64,000 nt of DNA from Climacium dendroides (taxonomy: Eukaryota; Streptophyta; Bryopsida; Hypnales; Climaciaceae): contig OX467083.1 of NCBI GenBank assembly GCA_950106755.1, forward strand, positions 46,018,555 to 46,082,554, read 5' to 3'. Under the pieces are notes generated by a model. The model was given only the letters and a program-made list of their open reading frames with translations, was not told the origin of the DNA and made no database searches. Each line of letters begins with the position of its first letter. The first letter of the stretch is position 1. Below are positions 47,121 to 60,100 of this stretch, piece by piece. Position numbers and translations under genes: made by a program.

Positions 47121-50100
47121 GTACAAATCACCAATTGAGTGATCAATCTCATATTGCAACAAATACCACATAAGCACCCATGTCATGAAGTGCATCGATA
47201 AAGTTCTAAGTAAGTTGACAAATGAGAATCAATTCCATTTTGCCTTGCAACTACAATACAACTAGAAAACTTGTTCACAATGATTGGGGACTTCTAAATT
47301 CTCACTAATCGCAAATGTCTAATGCAACCTAAAAACCAATTGTTCTTTGTGGTCGCGAAACCCGTCATTTTCTTCTAGTGTACTAAATATAAATAATTTA
47401 TTTACAATGATTTTTTGGTATGATGTATTTCATAAAGAATATACATTATGAATACAATAATTACAAGAAATTCAACCTATGGATTCTCTTTTATATTCAA
47501 TATTGTTCTATACTCTTTATTTTGTCAAAATACTTTGCATGATTTTCAAATCAACATCTTTTTATAAATTTTGTTATATTTAAATATATTTTCACATATT
47601 TTTGTCTAATTTATACAAATTTTTATTAAAATATGTTTCAATTGGTCTTAATTTGTGTGAGTCTTATTTTCTATTGTAGTCTTAAAATAGTATACCTCAA
47701 GGTTTTGGTTGATATGTTTTTTAATTTTTTTTAATTTTATGTTATTGCATTGCACAATATTTTCAAAGAAGAAAATTCTACCATTAAAAAAAATAAAAAG
47801 TCCTTCAAATTCAAAATTCTTTATTCACCTTGTAGAAGGCAAGTTTTGTAATCTTACATCAAAAAGATGCTTGTCAAGATTTGACTTTCTTAGCTCATAT
47901 GAGCTCCAAAAAAATTTCAAGGTTTGAACAAGAGATGTTCAACAATGTTCTTTCATTGGCTAAATTGTCAAACCTTAGGGCACTTTTGCAATAAATTGCC
48001 TCCTTCGAACACTAAACAGTTTATTGCAAAAGTTCCCCAAATGGACAATTTAATTCCTTGTTTCCAAGTGCTACTTGTAAGTAATATTTTCTTTTTCAAA
48101 GTCATTATTCCAACTAGTTAATTATGAACTATTGGGAAAAAAAGCATGGACATTTTTGAATGCCCCAGTTTATGAATTCTTACTATAATATAGGGGTGTG
48201 AAAGTTATTTTTCAGTTCTACAATGTATCTTTTTACTTCAAAAATTTGTAACTAAATATATTCCCTCTCTCCCACTAAAAACCTCCACAAACCTTCCCTA
48301 TGAGGGATTAACTATATTTTTAGTCTTTGTGCTAGTGACACATACATTCAAGAACTAGTAACCCATCCTCTAAATCTATGTAAAATCTTTAGTTTAGGCA
48401 CCATTGTTTAGGAACCCAAAATCTACATGGAAAGTATCAAATTTAAACATCATTTATAAGTGTTGCCAACTTGTCATTCCTAAGATTTAAAGGTTGGTGG
48501 CAACAATGGAATTGTAGAAATATATGCTCCCAACCTAAATACCACAACAAAGACACTTGTCTCACTTCATGAACAAATTTACATAGCGCCCAAGTGGTCA
48601 CCAAATCCATTATCAACACTATTGTTTAAAGAAATAGCAAGTACAAGGTGCCTTGTATGAGTAAGGCCAAGCTTGCTAGGCAAGGAATGCTCCTTGATTG
48701 ATTGCCACTTATTCCCACGGGGGCATTCTACGGCCAACACTTATTCAATGGTCAAAATTAGTAAATGGAGCTTTTTAGTGGGACAAAGAAAGTAGTATTA
48801 ATTTAAACACACATTTAAGAAGAGATTTTGGATTCATTTCATTCCACATTGATCATTAGATATTATAAATAGATTATAAATAAAAACATTTAAGGATAAT
48901 TATTGCAAAAGTCATAGTAAAATTCTTTCAATTTTCCATCTCAACGAGGGCATCTTAATAAATTTACTTTAAAAAATTCACAAATTTTTCTATTTCATTG
49001 GATGGATTGATGAATGTTCAAAAATCTTTGAATCATTCTATGTTGATTGATCCTATAACCTCTAAAGTCCTAAATATACCCTTGAAGGACAATTGAAGGT
49101 TTGGTGTGCATTGGTTCCTATGATCTCAATTCTTGTCATGATTTTCTTAAATTTTTTTTGAAAAATAAATTAGCTTTTGAAGTATATAATTTTTATTTAA
49201 ATTAATGCCTCCAAAAACTATGCCACAGGAAACTCAAAATAGTTGAGTTTGGGTAGCAAAAAAAATTATAAAAACTTAAATTTTTTTTCCTCACAAATCA
49301 TATTTTTGTCTATATGTGACATTATTTATTTATTTTATTAATATTACAATTGCTTTTGAGAGTCCAATGTCATCCTTGATGCAAGTCTCTCATAGGGTAG
49401 ACTTTGTAGTGAATACATTAGATGAGATTTGAAGCCAAGGGAGGGCCATTTCAAGCCTATTTTCCAAGTTAGGAACCAATCACAATATTAAATAATTAAA
49501 ATTTATTTAAAAAATCATTAAGAATTAGAATTAAAAAATATTTAAAAATCATTAAAAAATCATTGAAAATATATCTAATGTACTAGTCTCTTGGCCTCGC
49601 TAGGCTTATGATGTAGCATAGTTTTCAAACATTTATAAGAAAGGATTTTTTCCATTTAAAAAAATAAATTATTATTTTTTCATGTTATTAATCTATTCCA
49701 TAGAATTCAGGCCTTGCAATTTGATTATTTCTTTTGAAAATTTTATTTTGACCACTGGTTTTTATTGTCCAAAAATTTACGGTCTTGTTCATGACCTCAA
49801 TCTCATCTAATGCATGAGTCAATTTCAAAAGAGTTATGATTTGTTACAACATCGATTTTCAACTCGCAATGCATGGCATCAAATTTGGAATGTGCTTTAA
49901 CCATCTGGCATATCGATAGTCGAGATGCTCTCATGTATGATTGATTAGTAATTACCTAAATCTTTATAAATAAAACATCCTTACTCTTGCTATTGACAAT
50001 AATACAATGCAATACAAAATAAAATTTATAAATATAAATAAAAAAATTTAGGCCTACAATAACTCTTCAATTTTCAAACGTTAAAATTATATTATTATAA

Positions 50101-50538
50101 TATTTTAATAACTTTATTAGAATATTGCAAATGTTGCGATATAGGTAAAGGAACACGCAAATTATATGAAGCAATAGTTGTAGTTGTACGCATCTAACTT
50201 CATTTCATAACTTTAATCAATTTATGTGGCATCATGATATTATGGCCATGTTGTGGCTTCATTTCATTGTTTTAGTTATGACTACATGGCTAAATTATGC
50301 CTAAGTGACTCTTTACACCTTGTACACCCTACATTCATCAATATAGAAATATACATCACCAAATGGCTAAACCAATTCCAATCTAAAGGTTCTCACTAGA
50401 ATAAAAGATGTGTTTTTTACAGATTTTTCAAATTATGGCTAAGATGTCAAACATAAAAAAATATCCAATATAAAAACCATTATTATTATTGTCATTAGAT
50501 GTGTATTCAAAGTACTCATTATTATTTTTAAATGGTTA

Positions 50539-50571
50539 ATATTATTATTATTATTATTATTTTCGAAGTGA
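50539..50571. repeat. (ATT)n microsatellite
   Basis: Uninterrupted run of TTA/ATT triplets of about 25 bases within AT-rich DNA. Confidence 0.8.
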
Positions 50572-51597
50572 ATAAAGTCTAACATATACTTATCCAAAAG
50601 GGCCACCATTTGTTTTGAGACACCTTCATTTGCTCCAATCCCCCTTAAATTCCAATGGCAATCATAACTAATTTGAGAGTTGAAGAGTTCATTGAAGCAC
50701 TTCATGGAAGTTAAAGCACTTTTTGCTCAAAAGATGGATGTTTAAGATAAGTCTATTGGCATGTTCCTAGCATAAAGAATCTCAATGCCATTAGTAAAAT
50801 CTCCAAGGGAATTGTATACAATACCTTCGGTTCCTAGATTGCTATTCCCAAGTTACATAGAAGAAATATGTCACTAGATTTTCTTGAAGGATGCTTTCCT
50901 TGAGGAATTGAGTTTAATAGTTTTTGGTGCAAATAATCACCTAATTTTTTTGAATTAACAGAGGTGGTGATGAATTACTTGTATTAATAGATGATTCCAA
51001 AAATTCTTGGTTGTTTTTGTTGTGAGAAAACTTGAAAATGTGCAAGTATGGAAGGCATTGATAAAGGTGGTTAGAGTTACATAGAACTAGAGAAGGACAA
51101 AGAAGCAAAAAAAATGTAGAGTGTAGCAAGGATTTAGGATGGCTATTGATTGTTTCATATAAGTTACATATTTATTGACCAAATCAATTGGGCTATCTCA
51201 ATTTGCCTTAACTAGTTACATGGTTAGTAATGTCTATTTGCTTCCGATATTAGTAATTTATTTGTTATTTTGAAGTTGTAAAAGGATACTTTGAAACAAC
51301 TGTACATGTGATTTACTAAATAGAGGACAACTTGTTGAAAACATTGCATATACAATTAAATATGAAGCCAAGGTACTTCCCACACAACAAAATAAGAAGT
51401 AAGATATTATATGAATCACGTACTTGTATACTGCCAATACAAATTGGCCAATGAGAATTGATTCTTTGTATTATTGTATGAGGAGGGAAGTTGGGTAGAA
51501 ATAGGGGATTTACAAACCCAAAAAAGCTTGAAAGTACATGTTTACGAACTAAGAGGGGTCTCAATGCATGAGTTGTCCACAAGGTCCACAATTCTTC

Positions 51598-52600
51598 TTA
51601 TTCTAAAAAAGTAGAAAATTCCGATTTCCATCCGAGCTTGCGTCCACGAACACATTTTTTCATCCACTCTGGATGTACGTCCTCGTTCCCAACGTCAAAA
51701 CTACCCAATCGGATGAAAATCGTTGCCTTAGTAAATAGACTCGAGGCCCACGCTCGCCTTCTGCGTCGTCTCGCACGGAGCTCCTCGACTCCCAAGGTCG
51801 GAGCTCGTCTCTTCGAGCTTCTCATGCCGACGCCCTTTCCTGCATATTCTCATGGACTTTGCTCACGATTTGCCCTTCTCACTAGCTTAAATTTTCATTT
51901 TTTTCATTTTGAGAGAAATTTGTTCGAATTTGGTCAAGTTTTCGGTACTTGCCGGTGCACTTCTCGGAGCTTCAGCTCTCGTTGTAAGCAAGCAATCTAC
52001 TTCAATACCTTTTCGGTTTCGAGGGCGTAACAAAATCTCGAGAGGCTTACTAGTTGTTTCCGATTTTAAAAAATTTGATGTAGTAGTTTTGTTTCTCCTG
52101 TAGTTAGATTGGCGGAGTTTCGGAATTAGCAATTAGGGTTTGAGGAGGAGGAGATTTTTGCGGTGATGTGAAGGTGAGTGTGGAACCTTTTTTTAAGTTT
52201 AGATTCATTCATGCCACTGCTTCTCTTGCCTGTCATGTTTAGACGATTGCGATCAAATTCGGTGACAGAGTCTGCAGCTTGAGTTTTCGTGGTCTGCAAG
52301 TGTTCGTAAATAGGTTAAGTGGCGTCTTTGTGGTCAGCAAGTTTTCTTCGAGGGCTTAGGCATTGAGACTCGTTTCTTATAGAATTCTCGTTTTGAGAAG
52401 TTATCTGAAAGTTTTTCGCCAGAGGTGTCCGTAGTCAGTGGAGTATTGGGATTAGAAATTAGGGTTTGAGGAAGAGGTTTGAGGAGTACAGACGGTGTTG
52501 CTTGTTGGGTTGACGTGAGTCTGAAGGGGGAGTAGTTTGTGTTGAGTTTAGGGCATTTTAGGGCTTCTTGTGAAGCAGGAGGGAGCTAGGCGTGTGCACG
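51598..52600 (+). promoter_or_regulatory. promoter and 5' leader of the CDKG-type kinase gene
   Basis: Base composition changes sharply from the AT-rich desert to mixed sequence near 51600. AATTAGGGTTTGAGGA occurs twice, at 52129 and 52456, each in a 37-bp near-duplicate (52113-52150 and 52440-52477). The AGGGTTT core is a telomere-like box common in leaders of plant growth genes. A good donor (GTGAAG|GTGAGT, near 52172) suggests a leader intron. Confidence 0.45.
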
Positions 52601-55216
52601 ATGCCGTTACCGTCGTCGCATGTGCGTATTCCTGGCCGAACGCCACCGTTGTCGCCAATTCGGGAGCGGGAGCGACCAGGGAGTGTGCGCGACCGGCTGT
52701 CCGAGCGGGATAGGGAGCGCGGGCCTGCGCGCGATGATTCACGAGGGCGTATGCGGGACGCAGACTGGATCAACGACAGAGAGAGGAACGACAGAGAGAG
52801 GAACGACAGAGAGAGGCACGATAGAGAGAGGAACGATAGAGGCAGGGACAGAGTCAATGACCGCGACCGTGAACGCGAAAGAGAAAGAGAGAGGGGAGAC
52901 AGAGAGCGGGACAGGGACAGAGACCGAGAACTTGAGAAGGAACGGGAGAGAGAAAGGGAAAGAGAACGAGAGCGGGAAAGAGAACGGGACAGGGATAGGA
53001 GAGCGCGCATGAGAGCTCGAGAGGCTGATCGAGAACCTGGTGAAATTACGACGACCTCAAGCAGAAGAGAAGACGGAGAAATCGATGCGAGAGAATACAG
53101 AAATGCTTTACCAAACAGTGCTCGTAACGTGACAACTGATTCAGGAGGCAGAAGTAGTGCTTCTTCTCCACAGAAGAAGCGGAAGTTCAATCCAATTGTC
53201 TGGGACTTGGACGATTCGAAAGCTGGCGTGGGAACGCAAGCTTCAACCTCTCAACAACAGGCAGGGCCTCCTCATCCTTCGTCCAAGTTCGGTCCAAATT
53301 CCCCAAATTCGCCTGCATCCCTTAAGACTTCTCCACTAAACGCCGATGCGAATGCTTTATCGTCTCACAAATCGTCTCCTGCAATGGGAAGAAGTTCCCC
53401 TCAAGTGAGATTGAGGGGTAAGGCTACCGCCTCCCCTTCTGTGGCTCGGGTGTTGGGCAAGAATTCATCTTCCTCTCCTAGTGATAGAGTTATCGAGATC
53501 AACAGATCAAGCGAGCGGGTGTCTACTTCGCCACAAGCTGATGCCGTTGTTAATGGAAAGACGGCAAACTCCCCATCTTCGTCTTCTTCACCATCTTCCT
53601 CTTATGATGAGGAGAGAGGGAGAGATTTGCAAAGTGGTGATGTGCATATGCAGGATGTGAGAAGGGTTAATGGGACACCTGACTCAGAGGATGCTCTTGA
53701 ACCGGGTCAAGTGCTCGACAGTCCAATGCTGACAAGCAGGCAAGAGGAAGAAGATGGCGGAGGTACTCCGGCTCCTATCACCATAGCTAGGTCACGATGG
53801 GCTGAAGATCCTCACTCGCCTGAGCAAAACTCCTCCCCTTCGTTGCGAGCGCCAAAGAATGCTCGTGTGCAGAGATCCAAAAGTGCAGACAGTGATGAAC
53901 AGGGTAGAGCTCCAAGCACTTCACCTGAGCCTGGGGAGTTCAGGCAAGAGAAGGGAACTGGCAATGCAAACAAAGGTAGTCAGGATGGAGAAGAGTATGA
54001 GCGAGAGTTGAACAAGAAGGAGTTGCAGGAGCTTGATGAGGATAGTGGAAGTGAGGACAGAGAGGTTCAGCAGCCTGAGCTTGAATCTGAACCCGAAGTT
54101 GAACCAATCGGAACCGGTCCCCAGCATCGAGCTATTGATATGTTGAAGGGTTGTAGATCAGTGGATGAGTTTGAGAAGCTGAATAAGATAGATGAGGGAA
54201 CATACGGTGTTGTGTTTCGTGCCAGAGATAAGAAAACTGGGGAGCTTGTGGCTTTGAAGAAGGTGAAGATGGAGAAGGAGAAAGGTGGATTTCCCATGAC
54301 TTCGTTGCGAGAGATTAATGTATTGTTGTCGTTTCATCATCCTTCCGTTGTTGATGTGAAGGAGGTTGTGGTTGGCAACATGCTCGATAATATTTTCATG
54401 GTTATGGAATACATGGAGCACGACCTGAAGGGGTTGATGGAGACCATGAAGCAGCCCTTTAGTCAGAGTGAGGTAAAGTGCTTGATGTTGCAGCTGTTTG
54501 ATGGGGTGAAGTACCTGCACGATAACTGGGTCTTGCACAGGGACTTGAAAACATCAAACCTTCTGTTGAACAACCGTGGAGAATTGAAGATTTGTGATTT
54601 TGGTCTAGCTAGACAATATGGTGATCCTTTGAAGGAGTACACGCATGAAGTGGTTACTCTGTGGTACAGGGCGCCGGAGCTTCTGCTTGGAGCAAGGAAG
54701 TACTCTACGGCTATTGATATGTGGTCCTTAGGGTGTATAATGGCAGAGTTCCTTGCAAAGGAGCCATTATTTCCTGGGAAGTCAGTTCTTGATGAGATTG
54801 ATAAGATATTCAAGACTCTGGGCACTCCGAATGAGAAGATTTGGCCCGACTTTGTGAAACTCCCTGGTGTAAGGTGTAATTTCACAAAGCAGCCGTTCAA
54901 TAGGTTAAGGGAGAAGTTCCCAGCAACGGCGTTTGCTGGAAGACCAACCTTGTCTGAGAAGGGGTTTGATTTGTTGAATAGATTGCTTACTTACGATCCT
55001 TCGAAGCGCATCACAGCTGAGGAGGCTCTGGACCATGAATGGTTCCGGGAAGTTCCCTTGCCCAAGGCAAAAGAGTTCATGCCCACATTTCCAGCTCGAA
55101 GCGAGCACGATAGACGGATCCGGCGGCTTCTGAAGAGCCCCGATCCGTTGGAGGAGCAGAGGAAGCGGGAGTTGCTGAAGAAGCCAGATCTTGGAGGTGG
55201 GGGTCTATTTGGTTAA
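52601..55216 (+). CDS. CDKG: G-type cyclin-dependent kinase (CDK11/PITSLRE-like)
   Basis: One uninterrupted frame of 871 residues from the ATG at 52601. Residues about 15-150 are an Arg-Asp/Arg-Glu repeat region ([10 protein letters not shown], then RERERERE), as in splicing-linked kinases. Residues about 180-500 are Ser/Pro-rich and end in an acidic stretch. The kinase domain starts near residue 522: [11 protein letters not shown] nucleotide loop, catalytic Lys about 553 (VALKKVK), cyclin-binding helix PMTSLRE at 565-571, HRDLKTSN from 646, [10 protein letters not shown] from 666, activation loop [19 protein letters not shown]. All catalytic residues are present. PMTSLRE matches the PLTSLRE/PITSLRE helix of CDKG/CDK11, which pairs with L-type cyclins and acts in pre-mRNA splicing and transcription in the nucleus. 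The coding part lacks introns, unlike the other multi-exon genes here. A GTG nine bases upstream is in frame, but ATG is preferred. Confidence 0.95.
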   Translation: MPLPSSHVRIPGRTPPLSPIRERERPGSVRDRLSERDRERGPARDDSRGRMRDADWINDRERNDRERNDRERHDRERNDRGRDRVNDRDRERERERERGDRERDRDRDRELEKERERERERERERERERDRDRRARMRAREADREPGEITTTSSRREDGEIDAREYRNALPNSARNVTTDSGGRSSASSPQKKRKFNPIVWDLDDSKAGVGTQASTSQQQAGPPHPSSKFGPNSPNSPASLKTSPLNADANALSSHKSSPAMGRSSPQVRLRGKATASPSVARVLGKNSSSSPSDRVIEINRSSERVSTSPQADAVVNGKTANSPSSSSSPSSSYDEERGRDLQSGDVHMQDVRRVNGTPDSEDALEPGQVLDSPMLTSRQEEEDGGGTPAPITIARSRWAEDPHSPEQNSSPSLRAPKNARVQRSKSADSDEQGRAPSTSPEPGEFRQEKGTGNANKGSQDGEEYERELNKKELQELDEDSGSEDREVQQPELESEPEVEPIGTGPQHRAIDMLKGCRSVDEFEKLNKIDEGTYGVVFRARDKKTGELVALKKVKMEKEKGGFPMTSLREINVLLSFHHPSVVDVKEVVVGNMLDNIFMVMEYMEHDLKGLMETMKQPFSQSEVKCLMLQLFDGVKYLHDNWVLHRDLKTSNLLLNNRGELKICDFGLARQYGDPLKEYTHEVVTLWYRAPELLLGARKYSTAIDMWSLGCIMAEFLAKEPLFPGKSVLDEIDKIFKTLGTPNEKIWPDFVKLPGVRCNFTKQPFNRLREKFPATAFAGRPTLSEKGFDLLNRLLTYDPSKRITAEEALDHEWFREVPLPKAKEFMPTFPARSEHDRRIRRLLKSPDPLEEQRKRELLKKPDLGGGGLFG

Positions 55217-56289
55217 TCAGATGATGTAGAAATTGTTACCACAGCTTGCAAAGACAATCAGATGTTTCAATTTGAAATCACCCCACTTCTTTGCATGTCT
55301 CGGACTTTTTCTATTCCATATTTGACAGCTATTACCTTTGTATTATGTTGAGTGTCGATTTTTACACGTGAGGTGGGAATCTGTTCGGTCAGATGAGAGC
55401 CTCTAGCGATTTAGAAGAAAGTGTTGAGGCAAAATCAGATGTTTTAAATTGAAATTACCCCACTTCTGTGTCCGTCACGAACTTGTTTGACAACTTCTGC
55501 TTTTCTGTGTGATGTATGTCTTCTTCCATTCGGAGGTTCGAATCTTCAAGATCATGTGAGCATTACCGTAAGGTATGTATACCTAAAAGTGTCCAATTAA
55601 GGATTTGAGCGTGGTTCATATTATTAGACTCCCTTAATTTTTCTTCCAATGCATCTTTGTGTGTACTTCCTCGCCATTTTATGAATAAATTTTGAATTTT
55701 GAAAGTGTTGTTAGCAGTTGTATCCATAATTGACCTGAGCCTCTCATGTTTATACCATGGACATTTTTGTTAAGAATATACAAGGGGTCTCTTTGGGGGA
55801 GGGATTGCAATTTAGTGGGCACCTTGTGTGAATTGAAAATTTCTATTAGTCTGATTATTTGAATACTCTACATCTTCCTCCTGATTCAGATTGGAGACCA
55901 AGTCCAAAGTTTTTCTCTTCAGTGCAGCCATGGATTTTTTCTATTTTGTCACCAGGAAGGTGTGTATCTAATTCACAATGGCTCCTTAAATAAGTTGTGT
56001 ACCGTTATCAAATTTACAATGGCTTTCTAACCCTGGATCGCTGAATCAACTCAGCTCAAGCAACCCAGTACGGTTGTTCTCATCCTTTGAAGAGCTAGTG
56101 TGTCCAATAGTCACATCCAATTTCATCCACTTTATAAGATTTTCATATTCGTTCACTTTATAAGATTCTCATATTCGGTTCCGAACACTTGATTCTCAGA
56201 ACTCTTCTTTGCAAACGTTCTTTTGTTCAAAGAGTGCAATTATGTTTCACTTCAAATATTGACTTTCTTACTTCAAAGAATGGTCCTTA
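55217..56289 (+). other. 3' region of the kinase gene, then AT-rich spacer
   Basis: Two copies of a phrase of about 55 bases (AATCAGATGTTTCAATTTGAAAT...CCCCACTTCT) lie at 55255-55310 and 55432-55484. An AATAAA-like site sits near 55683. No gene was seen up to 56289. Confidence 0.5.
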
Positions 56290-56990
56290 AAATTTTGATC
56301 CACATGAAAATCAAATGACTGACTATGAAAATTATCCTGGAATGTCCAGCTTAGGATATGGCCACGAAGCTTATTTTCATTCAAACTTGTTGCCCAACCC
56401 TGACAACCATCCTGAGCTTTGTAACTTGTGTTACACAAATAATGCATCGTGCGAAAAATGGAAATGTTTTTAATTCATGGAAGTCCACCAAGAACTGAAT
56501 GCTCCAATGTCCAATGTGCCAGAAACACATCCCAGTTATTTTGAGAGTTCCCAGCTATTGAAAAACTTGGTGCTAGATCTGCCATCAACATTCTTCTGCA
56601 GCGACAGCGATGCCTCTTCGGTTTCCAGCTACGTACACTGCTTCTCACGACATATGCACAGGTTGAGAGAACGCTGTTGTAGACATGCACATCACATTCA
56701 AAGAATTAGTTTTTGGAAGTAAAAGAATATTGCACCATCACCGTAATTCAACCTCAATTTTTTTGCGAAAAGAAACAAAAGACTTACTATCAGCTCTCCA
56801 AAGAAACAAGATGAGGAAAAAAATCAAGACTACAGAAAAAGCCCGACGTAGAGAGCGCTTCAAATCTGTTACTATAGATAAGGTAGAGGAGTGCCGAAGT
56901 GGCGAGATCAGTGGGTACAAGAGCCAGATCTACGGAAATCAAATTTTTTATCACTGTAGATCTCGAATCAGTAAGTTGTAGAATCACTTT
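56290..56990 (+). pseudogene. decayed coding sequence, one internal stop and one frameshift
   Basis: One frame reads from the ATG at 56315 to TAA at 56471 (ending NLCYTNNASCEKWKCF). The same frame continues after that stop to TAA at 56720 with equally protein-like composition (PSTFFCSDSDASSVSSYVHC). The +1 frame then stays open to TAG at 56979-56981, with a very basic stretch (RKKIKTTEKARRRERFKSV). Read together this looks like one gene of about 220 codons with a Ser/Asp-rich centre and a basic segment, as in some transcription factors, but I cannot name the family. It lies tail to tail with the FHIT-type gene. Confidence 0.4.
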
Positions 56991-57169
56991 CAGTGACAGT
57001 AGACAACCCCGATTCCATTCAAAATTTAGTGGTCACACATATAGCCAAAGACATTTAGCCAAGACATTTAACCAAGTGAATGAATAGATGAAATGCTGTT
57101 CCCAACAGGGGTCAGTATTGGAGAAAGGAACGGGTCTCTTAACAGTTTTGGAATCCTCTACCTTGAGAC

Positions 57170-60100
57170 TTAGAAAAGGGCTCGCAACTCAGCAGCCTCA
57201 GCTGCCATTTCGTCAAAAGTTCGATCCTTCCGCTCTTTGTCCAAATCCAGCTTCTCCGAGAGTTCCTTTTCCTTCTCATCAATCTGCAGCGTTTCGCAAC
57301 ACGAACTTGATCAAGATGGGCGAGTCAGAGGCTGTAGCACACATAAAGATGCACCGACAAGATCCTTACCAATTCTCGTTACTAAACACTCGTGGATTGA
57401 AAGTAATCTTCGGACAGAAGGTGCTAAAAATCTCATGAGAAGCTAACTACTTCCGACCACACTTTTAGTAATTATCTATTGGAAACCTATCTACAGGTCT
57501 CCCTATGCATTAATGACATTACTAAAATGGAGGAAAATTAGTGTGGGAGGTTCACAATTAGTGCTGTAAACACTAAACATCAGTGTTGGTGTAGAGCTTG
57601 CTTCGCAATGGTCTGACACTGCAGTTGGTCGTGTGGATGCAATCCTGATCTTACCACATCATACACTTCATCGTTGTTCTCGAAGTCTCCTTTCTTTCTA
57701 GGAAGTATGTGGACATGTACGTGAGGTACAGTTTGCCCAGCCTGTGCACCATCCTGAAATAATAACAATAAAAACATATATACAATGAATGGATTGACAG
57801 CATACAGTATGATCGCTTGAGAGAAGCCAATTGCTCAATTGGACTGATTGCTTGATCTAACCTCCTGAATTTTATAGATCCACCACGATGGTGAATTTTA
57901 TAGATCCACCACCCTGTGTTTCTAGCTAAAACTAGAAAGTCCAATTTGGAAGCTAATAGTCAACTACACTAACTTCCAAACCATTGATTTCTATTGTTCA
58001 GAATCTAGAGGTATGGTTTCTTCTTTCTAATGCTGTTGTAGTTTGTTACTTAAAGGATCCTAAATAATTTAATTCAAGTCTTATAAATATGGAAGTCACC
58101 ACCATTGGCCACGTGGGCAACGAGGGGTTAAAGATGTATGAGATAGTCCAGGACTGCATGGAGGGCAGGTAATGGGTAACAGTCAGCGTACCTGGATAGC
58201 GAATGTCAAAGATGTTGCTTTGAAGAAGGGCTCAATCTTCCGGCCAACTTGCTGAGCCGTCAGCCACAAGTCAGAGGCTTCCTCAGGAGTCAAATCCAGG
58301 AACCTGTGAACTACTCTCTTCGGACTGACCAACACATGTTTTTACGCGTCAAGGCAAAAACCAAAGCTTAAGGCGAACTCTATGCAGGCACCAAATGGAC
58401 GGCAGACTATATCTCAAGAAGAACGGGAAAAAAAGGGAACAAGGACAAAAAAAAAGAAGGAAACGGAGTACTTGTTCATGCGGTTGGTATTTAGGGTTGA
58501 TATTCTGCTAGAATGATTGACAATGCAAACGTTGTGCTCCCAGAAGTACCATCAAATGAACCCTGAGTTTCCTTGACCCATACAGCAATGCAAGTAGTCA
58601 TGGAAATTGCCAGTTCTAAACTTCAAACCTCGCTACCATTTCTGTTAAAATTGCTTCGGGATGGTCCAAATCTTACAGAACTGGCAAGCAACAATCTCTC
58701 TTAGTGTAAAGGATATGACCTGCGCCCAAAATATAACCCCCAACAAAATTGCTTTAGATACTAATATACAAATTCGCATTCATATAACCAATTGACAATG
58801 ATCCATCTACCAGTGGTATTGTCTCATGTTCGTGTTAGGCAGAACCCACTAGAAAGTTGCTGGATCTTATAAATGGGACTTATGACAGTGTAATCTCCTC
58901 AAGCTGAATATCAGATTAATAGTAATCTAATTCCAAAATGAGGAAGAGAGGTATCATGATGCCAACAGCTCATACCAGGAACAACAGGCTTGAGGTTCAC
59001 AAAGGCAAATGAGTGTTGTGTGGTAAAAAACACCTCCGTTGGGTCAATCTTGAACTTCCCAAAGTAGAGCGTCTTCTCAGCCTGCCAGTTCAACCCGAAG
59101 CTTGTAGATTAAAAGATAAAAAAATGCCATCAGATCCACATGTAAAGAAATGTAAAATGGAGAATCTCCAAAATTTGTCCAGAACAAAAAGAACATTTCT
59201 GGTCCTTGCAATACTTCTTGCATCTTGTTTTTGTCGCTTCACGTCAATATATACGAGCAAACTCAATCGAAAACACATACAGGATTGAGAAAGAAGTCAC
59301 GTGATAGGAATGCCATCATAAGAAAGGTCTGACAAAATATACAAATAAGTTACTAAGAAGGTGCACTTTGACCTGCACGTAGAGTATGGAAACCAACCTG
59401 TTCCGACACCTCATGAGGCGCATCATTGGAAGCCATTCTGGTCCTTTCTTTGGGCGAGCCTTGTCCTTGTAACACCCAACACCAAGTCATGCCAACAAAG
59501 TTGCACACCCATCTAGAGGTACCTAATTGCGACAAATACCTAAATCCAACACCACAAAACTTGGCATGATGGGTATATATGGTTTGGGAATGCATGTCAC
59601 CTTAACATCAGAACTTGAGTCAGTTTTAGGTCATCTAAGTTCATAAAATAAATTTTATAACCTTACAACTTTGCATATCCAAATACTGCGCTAAAATCCT
59701 CGTTGATTTGTTATCAAGACTATTTACAAAGTTGACCATTCTGACAACAGTAAATATGATCAGCGCTTAAGGCGTCGCTTAGTTATGGTTACCTTAATTC
59801 CTAAGCAATCTAAAGTGCTTCATGCGAAGTCAAAGAGGTTACTGTTGTCAAAGGTCTCAACTCTCGCTAACACGGTGTATGCAAAACAGAACGGCAGACC
59901 AACTATATGAGAACAATGTAAGCATACAACGGAATTACAAACGCCAGCCCCAAACCGAGCTCTGTAATTCCACCACAACCATAAGCGTGTACATACAATC
60001 CTGAATTGATGTAATAAACTCGGATTTCGTACCAACAAGAGAACAGAGAGTCCTTGAAGGCTGCTCCTGCCGGATTAGGGCTCTGGAATTCGTGTTCGAT

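Larger units (their letters stand above)
36481..51597. other. 15-kb AT-rich repeat desert
   Basis: No gene could be supported on either strand. The region is made of diverged dispersed repeats: an orphan TTAACCCC end at 36689, relatives of the 27759 MITE (about 36800-37140, 39358-39796 and 45995-46330), three local copies of a TGTAGTCAAATAGATG phrase (about 37990-38240), an exon-like scrap at about 40190-40285, an LTR-like stretch (about 44600-45130), a tandem array (46959-47120) and a TTA microsatellite (50539-50571). A phrase of about 75 bases is shared by 44036-44108 and 48180-48255. Confidence 0.55.

Noticed and set aside
52558..53190. 210-codon minus-strand frame rich in SRSLSLS
   Set aside because: It is the complement of the kinase's Arg-Asp/Arg-Glu codon repeats.
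55540..55552. GGTTCGAATC-like motif suggesting the T-loop of a tRNA
   Set aside because: No acceptor stem, D-arm or anticodon arm could be paired around it. The similar GGTTTCGAATACC near 10078 also failed.
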